In this document: positions 25,341 through 34,178 of the stretch, piece after piece
How the letters are laid out: every line of letters starts with the position of its first letter
Numbering within the stretch: the first letter of the stretch is position 1
Translations under genes and position numbers: made by a program
From: an uncultured Bacteroidota bacterium
GTDB taxonomy: Bacteria; Bacteroidota; Bacteroidia; Chitinophagales; Chitinophagaceae
DNA: 64,000 nucleotides
Reading direction: 5' to 3'
Assembly: GCA_903829015.1 (NCBI GenBank)
Contig: CAIKOJ010000151.1
Location: 95,136 to 159,135 of the forward strand
Notes under the pieces: generated by a model
Database searches by the model: none
Seen by the model: only the letters and a program-made list of their open reading frames with translations
What the model was told of the DNA's origin: nothing

Positions 25341-25885
25341 TATGCAAAAATGCCGTGTTGTATTTTGCCCATTTCATCCATTAGCATGGCTATACCCAAT
25401 GATGTATCTAAAAACTCTTTTGGGGTTTTGTTGCCAAAAGTTAAAAGCCGGGTATCCATCCATTGCCTGAAGCTATCTATTGAACCGAATACTTCGATAC
25501 CCCTGCTATAGAGCCTCGCCATTTCTACCATTCGTTCGGATTGCTCCTGCGAAAGTTTTTGATGCGCAGTATACCGACGAAGAGTTCTATCGGAGGTATG
25601 TACGATCATAGACATTTCTTTTAACGAAATATCTGCGATCTTCATTAAGTGAAACATCGCCTGCATGGGCACACCCGCTCTAATGAGCGAAATCAGGTCG
25701 TTATCATTTTTAATGGTCGTAAAATCTTTTTTACCGCTCATACCCATCAATCCGATAGTACGAGCGGTGATAGAATCCTGCGGAGCATACTGATAAACCG
25801 ATACGGGCTCTTCAATTACACCAGAATTGGTTTCTGATGGATTGTAACCCGTTGATTTTTTTGATTGCCTTGCCATTGCGTACAA
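25340..25885 (-). CDS. Xre/MbcA/ParS-type antitoxin of the RES toxin
   Basis: 181 residues. Central helix-turn-helix-like region (~75-125, 'LMKIADISLKEMSMIVHTSD', 'RTLRRYTAHQKLSQEQSER') followed by the toxin-binding C-terminal domain ('MARLYSRGIEVFGSIDSFRQ', 'LLTFGNKTPKEFLDTSLG'), the usual Xre-MbcA-ParS pattern. It precedes the RES gene with a 1-base overlap. The N-terminal ~50 residues ('ARQSKKSTGYNP...') are polar and probably disordered. Autoregulation is expected for this family; no clear operator palindrome was picked out upstream. Confidence 0.9.
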   Translation of the reverse strand: MYAMARQSKKSTGYNPSETNSGVIEEPVSVYQYAPQDSITARTIGLMGMSGKKDFTTIKNDNDLISLIRAGVPMQAMFHLMKIADISLKEMSMIVHTSDRTLRRYTAHQKLSQEQSERMVEMARLYSRGIEVFGSIDSFRQWMDTRLLTFGNKTPKEFLDTSLGIAMLMDEMGKIQHGIFA

Positions 25886-25925
25886 TTTGTCCGCAATTTA
25901 CGGCCATTTGTCCAAATTATAAAAT

Positions 25926-26306
25926 TTATTTTCCTGCAATCATACTTATTTCAACATTCACGCCCTTTGGTAAACCAGCGACCTGTACAGTTTCACGGGC
26001 AGGCGAATAGTCGGGGAAATAGCTGCCATATACTTCATTAACTGATCCGAATTGACCCATGTCCATTAGGAAAATTGATGTTTTGAGGACATTTGTAAAA
26101 TCCATGCCAGCCTCCGTAAGAATAGCTTTGAGGTTTTCCATTACCATACGGGTTTCAGTTTTTATATCATCCTGAACCAGGTTGCCTGTTTTGGGATCCA
26201 GAGGTATCTGCCCTGATATAAACAGCATATTGCCAAACTGAATGGCCTGATTGTATGGCCCAATGGGGGCAGGAGCGTTGTCTGTGCGTATGATTTTCTT
26301 TTCCAT
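25926..26306 (-). CDS. ridA: RidA family enamine/imine deaminase
   Basis: 126 residues from ATG 26306 ('MEKKIIRTDNAPAPIGPYNQ'); a longer frame to 26360 crosses its own promoter and is rejected. RidA hydrolyses reactive 2-aminoacrylate and related enamines. Conserved blocks: 'GPYNQAIQFGNMLFISGQIP', 'NLKAILTEAGMDFTNVLK' and 'PARETVQVAGLPKGVNVEI' with the catalytic Arg in PARET. The -7 element TACTTTTG at 26311-26318 (minus) ends 5 bases before the ATG, so the mRNA would be nearly leaderless. Divergent from tsaB. Confidence 0.94.
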   Translation of the reverse strand: MEKKIIRTDNAPAPIGPYNQAIQFGNMLFISGQIPLDPKTGNLVQDDIKTETRMVMENLKAILTEAGMDFTNVLKTSIFLMDMGQFGSVNEVYGSYFPDYSPARETVQVAGLPKGVNVEISMIAGK

Positions 26307-26310
26307 ACCA

Positions 26311-26318
26311 CAAAAGTA
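26311..26318 (-). promoter_or_regulatory. -7 element of ridA
   Basis: TACTTTTG on the minus strand, 4 bases before ATG 26306. Mirrors the tsaB element 95 bases away on the other strand. Confidence 0.6.
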
Positions 26319-26412
26319 ACTGTATTTTGAAAAGGTAGTGATTACAATTATTGACAGCAATCAATAGGTATATCTACGTTGGATTATGGAACAGCAGATT
26401 TGATAATTGCAC

Positions 26413-26420
26413 TACTTTTG
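26413..26420 (+). promoter_or_regulatory. -7 element of tsaB
   Basis: TACTTTTG followed by TGCCA and ATG 26426. It decides the tsaB start, because the in-frame codon at 26351 lies upstream of the promoter element. Confidence 0.6.
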
Positions 26421-26425
26421 TGCCA

Positions 26426-27085
26426 ATGGATTACCTTTTACATATAGACACTTCGTCTGACGCCGGTTCAGTGGCAATAGGGGCTGATGGGAAACTGCTT
26501 GCGCAAAGGATCAATAACGAAACCCGCAATCATGCCGCTACAATCAATATGATGATTGAAGATGTGCTGGCAGATGCCGGCATCAATATGGAGCAGCTTA
26601 GCGGTGTTGTGGTTTGTGCCGGGCCCGGATCGTATACAGGACTGCGAATTGGGATGGCGACTGCAAAAGGTATTTGCTACGCACTTGATAAGCCCCTACT
26701 GCTCGATAATAAGCTCACTCTGTTGGCCTATCAATGTTCTAAAAAACAACCGGCATCCCAATATATCTCTTTGCTTACAGCACGCGAAAAAGAGTACTTT
26801 ATTGCAGTATATGACTCGGATTTTTATTGTATCCTTACCCCTCAGCATATCATGGCAGAACACCTCAGTTCGATTATAAAAGAAGCTGATACAACGGTAC
26901 TTATTACAGATGATGCGGCGGTTGGCGGTGCATTACCTTTGAGTAATTTACAAATTGAAGATAGCACAAACATAAATTTTGAATTATGGATATCCTATGC
27001 AAATGAGCAATTTAAGCGTAGGAACACGGTAAATTTAAGCACAGCTGAGCCTTTTTATCTGAAACAAGTTTATACCCATAAATAA
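26426..27085 (+). CDS. tsaB: tRNA threonylcarbamoyladenosine biosynthesis protein TsaB
   Basis: 219 residues from ATG 26426 ('MDYLLHIDTSSDAGSVAIG'). TsaB is the pseudo-Kae1 partner of TsaD in making t6A37 on ANN-decoding tRNAs. The ASKHA fold signature 'LLHIDTSSDAGSVAIGADG' and the strongly conserved 'VVCAGPGSYTGLRIGMATAK' are present, with 'FYLKQVYTHK' near the C-terminus. Length is normal. It is the only gene before the ArsR regulator and shares a divergent promoter region with ridA. Confidence 0.95.
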   Translation: MDYLLHIDTSSDAGSVAIGADGKLLAQRINNETRNHAATINMMIEDVLADAGINMEQLSGVVVCAGPGSYTGLRIGMATAKGICYALDKPLLLDNKLTLLAYQCSKKQPASQYISLLTAREKEYFIAVYDSDFYCILTPQHIMAEHLSSIIKEADTTVLITDDAAVGGALPLSNLQIEDSTNINFELWISYANEQFKRRNTVNLSTAEPFYLKQVYTHK

Positions 27086-27281
27086 TTGGTAATCAACGTT
27101 TTATTGCCTATATTTATTAATCAAATTTTTGGATTTAACACTATGTTAACTTTTTTTTATCAAAATATTACATTTCATATCGGTTTAATTGAGTATGTTT
27201 GCACTCCCATTCAATAATTTTATTTAATGGCAGTGAAGTAGTAAGAATTTTTTAACCAATTAACACTTTAAAATTTAATTA

Positions 27282-27650
27282 ATGGAAACAACGGCGTCAG
27301 CAAACACACTGGTAATTAGGAAAGGTGAAGGTTCCAACGATCAAATCAAGTTGGACTATGTTGCAGTGAAAAATGCAGCAATGACATTGAGGGCAATCAA
27401 CCACAAACTGCGTCAGCAGATTGTTAAGTTGTTGGAAGAAAACAAGCGTATGAACGTTACTGACATTTATGTAAAGTTGCGTTTGGAGCAGTCAGTTGCT
27501 TCACAGCATTTGGCAATTCTTCGTAGGGCAAACATCGTGATCACTGAGCGTGATGGTAAGTTTATCCACTATGCACTGAATCATGCACGTATCGCAGCAG
27601 TGGCCAAGTTCGTAAATGAGCTGGTTCATTCTGAAGAAACTGCAGCTTAA
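27282..27650 (+). CDS. ArsR-type winged-helix transcriptional regulator without metal-site cysteines
   Basis: 122 residues. Winged helix at ~30-100: 'LRAINHKLRQQIVKLLEEN', 'VTDIYVKLRLEQSVASQHLA', 'ILRRANIVITERDGKFIHYAL'. It belongs to the ArsR/SmtB fold but contains no cysteine in the recognition helix, so arsenic- or cadmium-type sensing at the alpha-3 site is ruled out. A TATGTTTG -7 element at 27194-27201 leaves an ~80-base leader. The gene is followed by a strong bidirectional terminator. Its targets cannot be deduced; it stands alone. Confidence 0.88.
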   Translation: METTASANTLVIRKGEGSNDQIKLDYVAVKNAAMTLRAINHKLRQQIVKLLEENKRMNVTDIYVKLRLEQSVASQHLAILRRANIVITERDGKFIHYALNHARIAAVAKFVNELVHSEETAA

Positions 27651-27660
27651 TTATTTAGTC

Positions 27661-27709
27661 TCCAGTTAATAGAAACGCCCCGAAGTTCGGGGCGTTTCTA
27701 TTAACTGGA
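27661..27709. terminator. Bidirectional intrinsic terminator between convergent genes
   Basis: A 49-base perfect inverted repeat with 24-base arms: left arm begins TCCAGTTAATAGAAACGCCC and the right arm ends GCGTTTCTATTAACTGGA. The GC-rich core CGCCCCGAA/TTCGGGGCG sits between TTTCTATTAA tracts on both strands, so it can end both the ArsR (+) and the gamma-CA-like (-) transcripts. Confidence 0.85.
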
Positions 27710-27727
27710 AGTTTATAAACCGATCTG

Positions 27728-28330
27728 TCAGCTATTGCTATCCTTGATCTGCTCCCATGTGCTGTATAACGATTCCTGAGTTGGGCGATCAGCAGGTAGC
27801 TCACTAAGAGGGCTACATGCGATCAGGGTATCGTGACAGTCTTTTGGAAGCATCTGATACAATCTGGTACCCTTGGTTTTCCAGTTAAGCATTTCATCGC
27901 TTACTTCTTTAATAACCTTGCCCGGGTTGCCTACAACCAGACTGCGCGGAGCGATCACTGTTTTTGCTGCGATAAACGTCATAGCACCAATAATGCATTC
28001 ATCACCTATTACAGCCTCGTCCATGATGACTGAATTCATACCAACAAGCACATTCCTGCCAATACTGGCGCCATGTATTATAGCGCCATGACCTATGTGG
28101 GCTCCTTCCTTTAATGTAAGCGTTACGCCCGGAAACATATGTATAGTACAATTCTCCTGTACGTTGCAGCCGTCTTCTATTACGATGCCTCCCCAGTCGC
28201 CACGGATAGCGGCACCCGGACCTACGTATACGTCTTTACCAATAATAACATTGCCAGTAACAGCAGCCTGAGGATGTACAAATGACGATGGATGAACAAC
28301 CGGAATAAACCCTTTGAATGAATAGAACAT
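27728..28330 (-). CDS. Gamma-carbonic-anhydrase-like hexapeptide protein (PaaY/CaiE group)
   Basis: 200 residues: left-handed beta-helix of hexapeptide repeats at ~15-160 ('AAVTGNVIIGKDVYVGPGAA', 'IRGDWGGIVIEDGCNVQENC', 'GAHIGHGAIIHGASIGRNVL'), followed by a helical tail. Three histidines in 'TIHMFPG' and 'AHIGHGAIIHG' match the zinc ligands of gamma-carbonic anhydrases; Arg/Asp/Gln of 'IRGDWGGI...VQEN' are also kept. In this subgroup (PaaY, YrdA) some members are thioesterases or have weak carbonic anhydrase activity. No pathway genes flank it. Confidence 0.88.
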   Translation of the reverse strand: MFYSFKGFIPVVHPSSFVHPQAAVTGNVIIGKDVYVGPGAAIRGDWGGIVIEDGCNVQENCTIHMFPGVTLTLKEGAHIGHGAIIHGASIGRNVLVGMNSVIMDEAVIGDECIIGAMTFIAAKTVIAPRSLVVGNPGKVIKEVSDEMLNWKTKGTRLYQMLPKDCHDTLIACSPLSELPADRPTQESLYSTWEQIKDSNS

Positions 28331-28541
28331 GAAATCAAAATTATAAAATATTGTGGTCTAACGAACCATAAGCTGTAACATACAATTCAACAAATGATTA
28401 TTTACAGCCGGGATGGATAGAGATTTTACTTTAGACCTTCGCCTGAAGCATTTTTATCCAAGGTTAGTGGTACAGTTGCTGGCCGGAAACTTAATTCAGC
28501 AAACTACCAATCAACCTGTTTTTAAACGGTGCACATAAAAA

Positions 28542-28568
28542 AGTGGCTGCAGCCTAGCTACAGCCACT
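28542..28568 (-). terminator. Intrinsic terminator of the giant adhesin gene
   Basis: AGTGGCTG (28542-28549) pairs with CAGCCACT (28561-28568), with an inner AGC/GCT continuation. On the minus strand the stem is followed by TTTTTTATG, 19 bases past the adhesin stop, which fits a Rho-independent terminator. Confidence 0.8.
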
Positions 28569-28586
28569 CGAAAAAAACAAAAATTC

Positions 28587-31500
28587 CTATTGTTGTTGTT
28601 TCACAAGCCTGCCAGAAGCTTTGCCGGAAGAATTCTGCGCTGATACCAAATATACACCCGGTGGCAATGCAGCTATATCCATTGATACAGAAGCCCCACT
28701 TATCACATTTATGGGTTGTTCTGCTACTTTCTGACCTAGCATATTATATATATACACCGTAGCCTTGCCTTCAAACTTAGGCATGATGATCTTTATCTGA
28801 TCGTCAGCAGGGTTGGGCAGAATGTTGATCTCCGTAGGTTTATTAGTACGGAAATTCACCATAGATGGTTTTGAATATGCCGTACGTGATTCACCTTTAT
28901 GCTGAATACTGTGTTTGAGACTGGTGAAAGTCCAGTCGCTACCTGTATCTATAATTGAGAATTGTACAGCATTGATCACACTATCGGTAACACTAGTTGA
29001 AAGCGCTTCAGCTGGCTCGGTATAAAATCCATACGGAGGATCTGCTGAAACAGAAACGCTCCAGTCGCCTTCTACTGATTCATATACAACAGGAAGGTAA
29101 GAAACCGAATCAGTAAACTCTACAGCCATCGGTGACACAACCAGCATCAGCGAGCCGAGCTCTTTATGAGTATCTGCTTCTATACACCTGCCGGTCTGGT
29201 CTTTTAATACCGCATGGAACCGGGTAACGGAATTAGTACATGATCCAATCACAGATTCATCGTCGTCATCACGATCGTGATCATCGGCATCCACATCGTC
29301 ATGTCCACCTACACGCTTTGCGGTGTAAATAGTACAAGTTGTGCCACCACATTTAGTAGAAGAAACAACCGACTGGCCTACTACCAAATAATGGCCGAAA
29401 GCAGGCACGGTAATAACATACTGGTAAGCCGGACCACCGCCCAGATTCACAGAAACGGGACTGCTGACTACAGCATTGGCTATTTGTCCGGAAGTGCTGT
29501 TCCATACCGAGGCATAATGACTCTGGCTGCCATCGCGTGCACCGGATGTGTGCCTGTTGTACACTTTTATGCTAGATGCAAGAGCAGATTTTGTAACACC
29601 GGGATGGTTACCACTGCCGGTAACATACAACGAAGAATATACCGTAATAGTTGCACTGGGTGTTACTGTTACACCCAAACCAGCAGTACTGGTGCAGCCT
29701 CCGGAGCCTGTTCCGGTAAGTGAAACCGTATAAGCATTAGCACAGCAAGGGCTTATTACTGTTACGCTTGAACCGGTAGCCGACCCGGAAAAATATGGCC
29801 CGCCGCAATGCTGGTGATTGCAATAGTGACCGCTGTTGTGATGACAGGCTGATGAGCAAGACTGCCCGTTGTGATCGCAGCCTGCGTCGCAGGTGTGGGC
29901 ACTGTTGTGGTGGCAGTATTTACTGCAATGATGATCGCCGGTATGGGTGTTGCCGCAGCTATGTCCGCTGTGGTGGTGACAGCCGGATGGGCATGAGCCA
30001 CCATAATGATCACAACCCGACCCACAGCTATGGCTGCTGTTATGATGACATTTAGGATCACAAACGTGGTCGCCACCGGTCAGTGACCAGCTGTAAGAAG
30101 ACAGGCCGGAAGGAGCTGTATACACTGTTGCAACATTGCCAAGCACTGAAGTGCTGCCGGAGATACTAACAGTAGTGGTAGTGTAGGTAGTAACAGCTGC
30201 CGAAGCTGACTTGGTACAGCTATGGGCATCAGTTACTGTAACACTGTATGTGCCTGCTGATAAACCGGTGTTTGTGGATCCTGACTGTGAATTACTCCAG
30301 GCATATGTATATCCGCTGGTGCCGCCGCTAACGGAAGCGGCAATACTTCCATTTGAAGTACTTCCGCAGGAAACGTTGGTTGGTGTGAGCGTAACACTCA
30401 GTGCCGTGGGTTGGGTTACCGAAGCTGAGGATGCTTTGCTACAGCTATTTGCATCAGTCACCGTAACGCTATACGTACCGACCGATAAACCCGAGATACC
30501 GGAATTAGAACCGCCATTGCTCCATACATAAGAATATGTTCCTGCACCGCCAGAAACTGATGATGTAACGGCACCGTTGCCGGAGCTGCCTCCGTTGGCA
30601 CTATTACAAGATACGTTTGTGGCAGACAATGAAACGCTCACCTGCGCAGGCTGGCCAACTGTTGCAGAACCCGTAACGGTACAATTGGAAGCATCTGTAA
30701 CAGTTACAGAATAGGTACCTGCACTCAGTGCGGAAGGATTGGCACCTGAGGCACCACCGGTCCACGAATAAGAATAGGAGCCTGTACCACCGCTAACTGA
30801 CGTGGTAATACTACCATTGGTATGGTTGCCGCCATTTGCTGTATTGCAGGATATATCGGTTGCCGTGATCGATGTAATGCTCAAAGCAGCAGGCTCAGCT
30901 ACAGTTGAAGAAGCAGTTGCTGTGCATCCATGTGCGTCAGTAACCGTGTATGAATAATCACCTGCCGTAAGTGAATTAAAACTACCGGTGCCGGTATAGC
31001 CGCTTGTGCCACCGGATGCTGATACTGTAACAGAGCCATTATTACCTCCATAGCATGTAACATTTGTAACCGAAGTTGAGGCGGTAAGTGCTGATGGTGC
31101 AGAAACAGCTGCCGATCCGGTTGCGGAACAATTGTTAGCGTCGGAAACAGTAACGCTATACGTACCGGCAGCAAGCCCTGTTGGATTCGCCCCCGCAGCG
31201 GCGCCAGTCCACGAGTATGTATAAGTACCTGTGCCTCCACTTACTGTTGTAGTGATACTGCCGTTTGAATGATTACCTCCGTTTGCAGCATTGCAGGAAA
31301 CATCAGCTGTTGTAATTGACGTAATGCTCAACGCAGCGGGCTCAGTTACAGTTGAAGAAACAGTTGCTGTGCAGCCATGTGCATCAGTAACTGTATTGGA
31401 ATAATCGCCTGCTGTAAGTGAATTAAAACTACCGGTGCCGGTATAGCCAGTTGTGCCCCCAGATGCTGATACTGTAACAGTGCCATTATTACCTCCATGG

Positions 31501-34058
31501 CATGTAACATTTGTAACCGAAGTTGAGGCGGTAAGTGCTGATGGTGCAGAAACAGCTGACGATCCGGTAACCGAACAATTGTTCGCATCGGTTACGGTAA
31601 CGCTATACGTACCGGGAGCAAGACCTGTTGGATTGGCCCCGGAAGCGCCGCCTGTCCAAGAGTAAGAATAAGAACCTGTGCCGCCACTTACGGAAGCAGA
31701 GATACTACCGTTAGCGTGATTGCCGCCGTTTGCAGCGTTGCAGGAAACATCGGCTGCTGATATAGATGTAATGTTTAGTGCAGTTGGTTCAGTAACTGTT
31801 GTTGAAACGGAAGATGAACAACCATTAGCATCAGTTACTGTATATGAATAGGAACCCGCAGCAAGCGAACTAAATGTACCAGTGCCGGTATAACCCGAAG
31901 TGCCACCTGAAGAAGCTATTGTGATACTCCCGTTGTTACCACCATGACAAGTTACGTTTGTTACTGATGACGTAACACTTAACGGCGCAGGGGCCCCGAC
32001 AACTGCTGAGCCGGAAGCAGTGCATCCATTTTCGTCGGTAACAGTTACGCTGTAGGTTCCGGCGGTAAGTCCGTTGGGATTATCTACTGTTGCACCACCT
32101 GTCCAGGAATAAGAATAGGCACCAGTGCCGCCGGTCACTGAAGTAGTAATGCTGCCGTCGGCATGCTCGCCGCTGTTGGCCGAATTACAAGAAACGTTGT
32201 AAGGCGTTAAGGACGTTATTGACAGCGTTGCCGGTTCTGTTATAGTCACCACCTTTGATACCGGACTAACTGCACTACATCCGTTGTCGGTTACTGTGAC
32301 GGTGTATACGCCTGCTGATAACCCTGTTGGACCGGCACCGGATGCACCTCCTGTCCATGAGTAGGAATAGGACCCGGTACCACCGGAAGCCGTTGTCGTT
32401 ACCGATCCGTTATTACCTCCATGACACGAAACATTGGAATGGCTTTCGCTCACGCTCAATGTATTAGGTGTGATTGTTACATTAAAATCACAACTGGCGG
32501 TACCGCAGCTGTTGGTGGCTGTGGCTGTGACCGTTGTGACCCCAACATTGAAAGTTGTACCCGATGCTTTTGAATAAGTGATAGATGGAGATGTACCGGT
32601 TGCGGATGCTGCAGTGTAGGTGACTGTGGCACTGCATGCTCCTGCAGCAGCAGACTGGCTGATATTGCCTGTGCAGGCTATAGCGGGCGCCACACAATCT
32701 GCTGCAAATATTGCAGTAACAGAATGTGTGGTGGTAACGTTCGTTACAACAAACGGAGGCGTGTTTCCGATGCTGGTACCATCTATCTGCACATCTACAA
32801 TGTGATATCCTGACGTTGGTGTAACTGTGTATACCATGGTAGAGCCTGAACATACATTTGTATTTCCGGGACTGGATATAGAGCCGTTGGATCCGGCAGA
32901 AGCTGTTACTGAATAGGTGGGCAATATCGATACAGTTACAGTTGCCTTTTGGCTGCAATTTCCGGTAATACCTGTCACAGTATATGTGGTTGTTGCAGAC
33001 GGATTCGCAGTTACAGTTGATCCGGTAGTTGGAGATATACCTGTTCCCGGATTCCAGTTGTAAGTAGAGCAGCCAGAAGCAGTAAGTGTAGTAGATGAAC
33101 CTGAGCAGATACTTGTATTACTTGTTACGGATACATCAGCATTATTGGTAATCACACTGATACTGCCGGTAGTTCCGTTGCCCGTACATCCATGATTGTC
33201 AGTAACAGTAACACTGTATGTGCCCGCAGCATCGGTAGTAACGTTGTCGATAGCGCTGTTCTCTCCGGTACCCGTAAACCCATTGGGTCCGGTCCAGGCA
33301 TAAGTAACCACACCACTTCCGCCGCTGTTAAAACCAGACGTGAGCGAGAGTGTATTGCCCAGGCAAACAGGATTTGGCGTAGCTACTACGCTTAGCGTAG
33401 GATTTGAAAATACGGAAACCAGGGCCGTACCCGTGCCGGTGCATCCGTTGCTGTCTGTAACCGTAACGTTATAAAATCCGGCGCCATCTATCGTAAGTGG
33501 TGGCGTGTTAACAGTGGTGCCTGTTGATGTAGTGGCAAAACCATCGGGACCCGACCAGCCATAACTGTATGGTGGCAATCCGCCGGACGGGGTAACTGTT
33601 AGTGTAAGTGTTTTACCTACGCACGCAGGACTGGGTGTTAAAGTCTCAACTGCAGTGGGCTTTGATTTAACGCCGGCAATAATGGCTGTTCTGGTTGGCG
33701 TTACGCATCCGTTGTCGCTGGCATCTACATAAAAAGTAGTAGAAGTAGTAAGTGCTGTTGCGGTATAGGAGGTGCCGGTATGCAGTGATGTGCCGCCTGT
33801 AGACGATGCATACCAGTTGATGGTGCCTGCGCTTGCGGTGGCCGTCATCGCTACTGAACCGAAACCGCAGGCATAGCCTGTGGTGGTGGCAGTAATTGTG
33901 GGATTGGTGCAGGTGGGTAAAAATGCCTTTGCTCCCGCTGATGTGCCCGTCAGTATAATTGAAATGATCAGTACCGCTGGTATGACCAAAGTACTGAGTG
34001 TGGTCTGCGGCTTCATCTTTTTCAAAGTTGCATGAAGCAGATTATGTATATTTTTCAT
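28587..34058 (-). CDS. Giant T9SS-secreted adhesin with ten SprB-like repeats and a duplicated Cys/His-rich module
   Basis: 1823 residues. Signal region ~1-44; an alternative ATG at residue 15 gives a tighter signal peptide. Residues ~50-400 hold Ig/PKD-like domains, ~385-455 a bacterial repeat-like domain ('SGYHIVDVQIDGTSIGNTPP'), ~460-530 a HYR domain. Residues ~534-1290 hold ten SprB-like repeats ('VTCHGGNNGSITIASSGGTS'). Residues 1330-1419 are two 45-residue Cys/His repeats (15 Cys, 21 His). ~1585-1600 is an acidic run ('DDVDADDHDRDDDD'), and ~1735-1823 a T9SS type A sorting domain. Expected on the cell surface, where SprB proteins act in gliding or adhesion. Intact and monocistronic, with its own terminator. 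Confidence 0.9.
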   Translation of the reverse strand: MKNIHNLLHATLKKMKPQTTLSTLVIPAVLIISIILTGTSAGAKAFLPTCTNPTITATTTGYACGFGSVAMTATASAGTINWYASSTGGTSLHTGTSYTATALTTSTTFYVDASDNGCVTPTRTAIIAGVKSKPTAVETLTPSPACVGKTLTLTVTPSGGLPPYSYGWSGPDGFATTSTGTTVNTPPLTIDGAGFYNVTVTDSNGCTGTGTALVSVFSNPTLSVVATPNPVCLGNTLSLTSGFNSGGSGVVTYAWTGPNGFTGTGENSAIDNVTTDAAGTYSVTVTDNHGCTGNGTTGSISVITNNADVSVTSNTSICSGSSTTLTASGCSTYNWNPGTGISPTTGSTVTANPSATTTYTVTGITGNCSQKATVTVSILPTYSVTASAGSNGSISSPGNTNVCSGSTMVYTVTPTSGYHIVDVQIDGTSIGNTPPFVVTNVTTTHSVTAIFAADCVAPAIACTGNISQSAAAGACSATVTYTAASATGTSPSITYSKASGTTFNVGVTTVTATATNSCGTASCDFNVTITPNTLSVSESHSNVSCHGGNNGSVTTTASGGTGSYSYSWTGGASGAGPTGLSAGVYTVTVTDNGCSAVSPVSKVVTITEPATLSITSLTPYNVSCNSANSGEHADGSITTSVTGGTGAYSYSWTGGATVDNPNGLTAGTYSVTVTDENGCTASGSAVVGAPAPLSVTSSVTNVTCHGGNNGSITIASSGGTSGYTGTGTFSSLAAGSYSYTVTDANGCSSSVSTTVTEPTALNITSISAADVSCNAANGGNHANGSISASVSGGTGSYSYSWTGGASGANPTGLAPGTYSVTVTDANNCSVTGSSAVSAPSALTASTSVTNVTCHGGNNGTVTVSASGGTTGYTGTGSFNSLTAGDYSNTVTDAHGCTATVSSTVTEPAALSITSITTADVSCNAANGGNHSNGSITTTVSGGTGTYTYSWTGAAAGANPTGLAAGTYSVTVSDANNCSATGSAAVSAPSALTASTSVTNVTCYGGNNGSVTVSASGGTSGYTGTGSFNSLTAGDYSYTVTDAHGCTATASSTVAEPAALSITSITATDISCNTANGGNHTNGSITTSVSGGTGSYSYSWTGGASGANPSALSAGTYSVTVTDASNCTVTGSATVGQPAQVSVSLSATNVSCNSANGGSSGNGAVTSSVSGGAGTYSYVWSNGGSNSGISGLSVGTYSVTVTDANSCSKASSASVTQPTALSVTLTPTNVSCGSTSNGSIAASVSGGTSGYTYAWSNSQSGSTNTGLSAGTYSVTVTDAHSCTKSASAAVTTYTTTTVSISGSTSVLGNVATVYTAPSGLSSYSWSLTGGDHVCDPKCHHNSSHSCGSGCDHYGGSCPSGCHHHSGHSCGNTHTGDHHCSKYCHHNSAHTCDAGCDHNGQSCSSACHHNSGHYCNHQHCGGPYFSGSATGSSVTVISPCCANAYTVSLTGTGSGGCTSTAGLGVTVTPSATITVYSSLYVTGSGNHPGVTKSALASSIKVYNRHTSGARDGSQSHYASVWNSTSGQIANAVVSSPVSVNLGGGPAYQYVITVPAFGHYLVVGQSVVSSTKCGGTTCTIYTAKRVGGHDDVDADDHDRDDDDESVIGSCTNSVTRFHAVLKDQTGRCIEADTHKELGSLMLVVSPMAVEFTDSVSYLPVVYESVEGDWSVSVSADPPYGFYTEPAEALSTSVTDSVINAVQFSIIDTGSDWTFTSLKHSIQHKGESRTAYSKPSMVNFRTNKPTEINILPNPADDQIKIIMPKFEGKATVYIYNMLGQKVAEQPINVISGASVSMDIAALPPGVYLVSAQNSSGKASGRLVKQQQ
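29802..30071 (-). repeat. Two 45-codon repeats encoding the Cys/His-rich module of the adhesin
   Basis: Repeat A is 29937-30071, repeat B 29802-29936 (residues 1330-1374 and 1375-1419), aligned without gaps. Each holds two copies of the pattern C-x3-C-H-H-x-S-x-H-x-C, giving four in all, e.g. 'CDPKCHHNSSHSC' and 'CSSACHHNSGHYC', joined by 'GCDHxGxS'. The DNA copies have diverged, so the duplication is not recent. Confidence 0.9.
30180..32460 (-). repeat. Coding tandem repeats of SprB type
   Basis: Ten repeats of about 67 and 82 residues. Repeats 3-8 alternate short and long types, giving a 149-residue (447-bp) higher-order unit; near-identical DNA starts at 30901 and 31348, exactly 447 bases apart. 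High local DNA identity suggests recent unequal crossing-over or gene conversion. Confidence 0.85.
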
Positions 34059-34178
34059 TGTGTGTGGAATTTTTATTTTTAATGAAATATGATTTCGGGA
34101 GTTATTCTATTGGAATGATATTGTTCTGTCGCTATTTCAGGTACCTAAGAAAGAAATTGGATAAAGACCTTACTTAGT

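Noticed and set aside
29762..30076. Open frames opposite and shifted to the Cys/His region (Ala/Thr/Ile-rich)
   Set aside because: They mirror the skewed codons of the adhesin; the adhesin frame is continuous with signal peptide, repeats and sorting domain.
30180..32460. Regular repeats that could suggest a CRISPR array
   Set aside because: Period is hundreds of bases, the whole stretch is one open frame of SprB repeats, and no short direct repeats with unique spacers exist.
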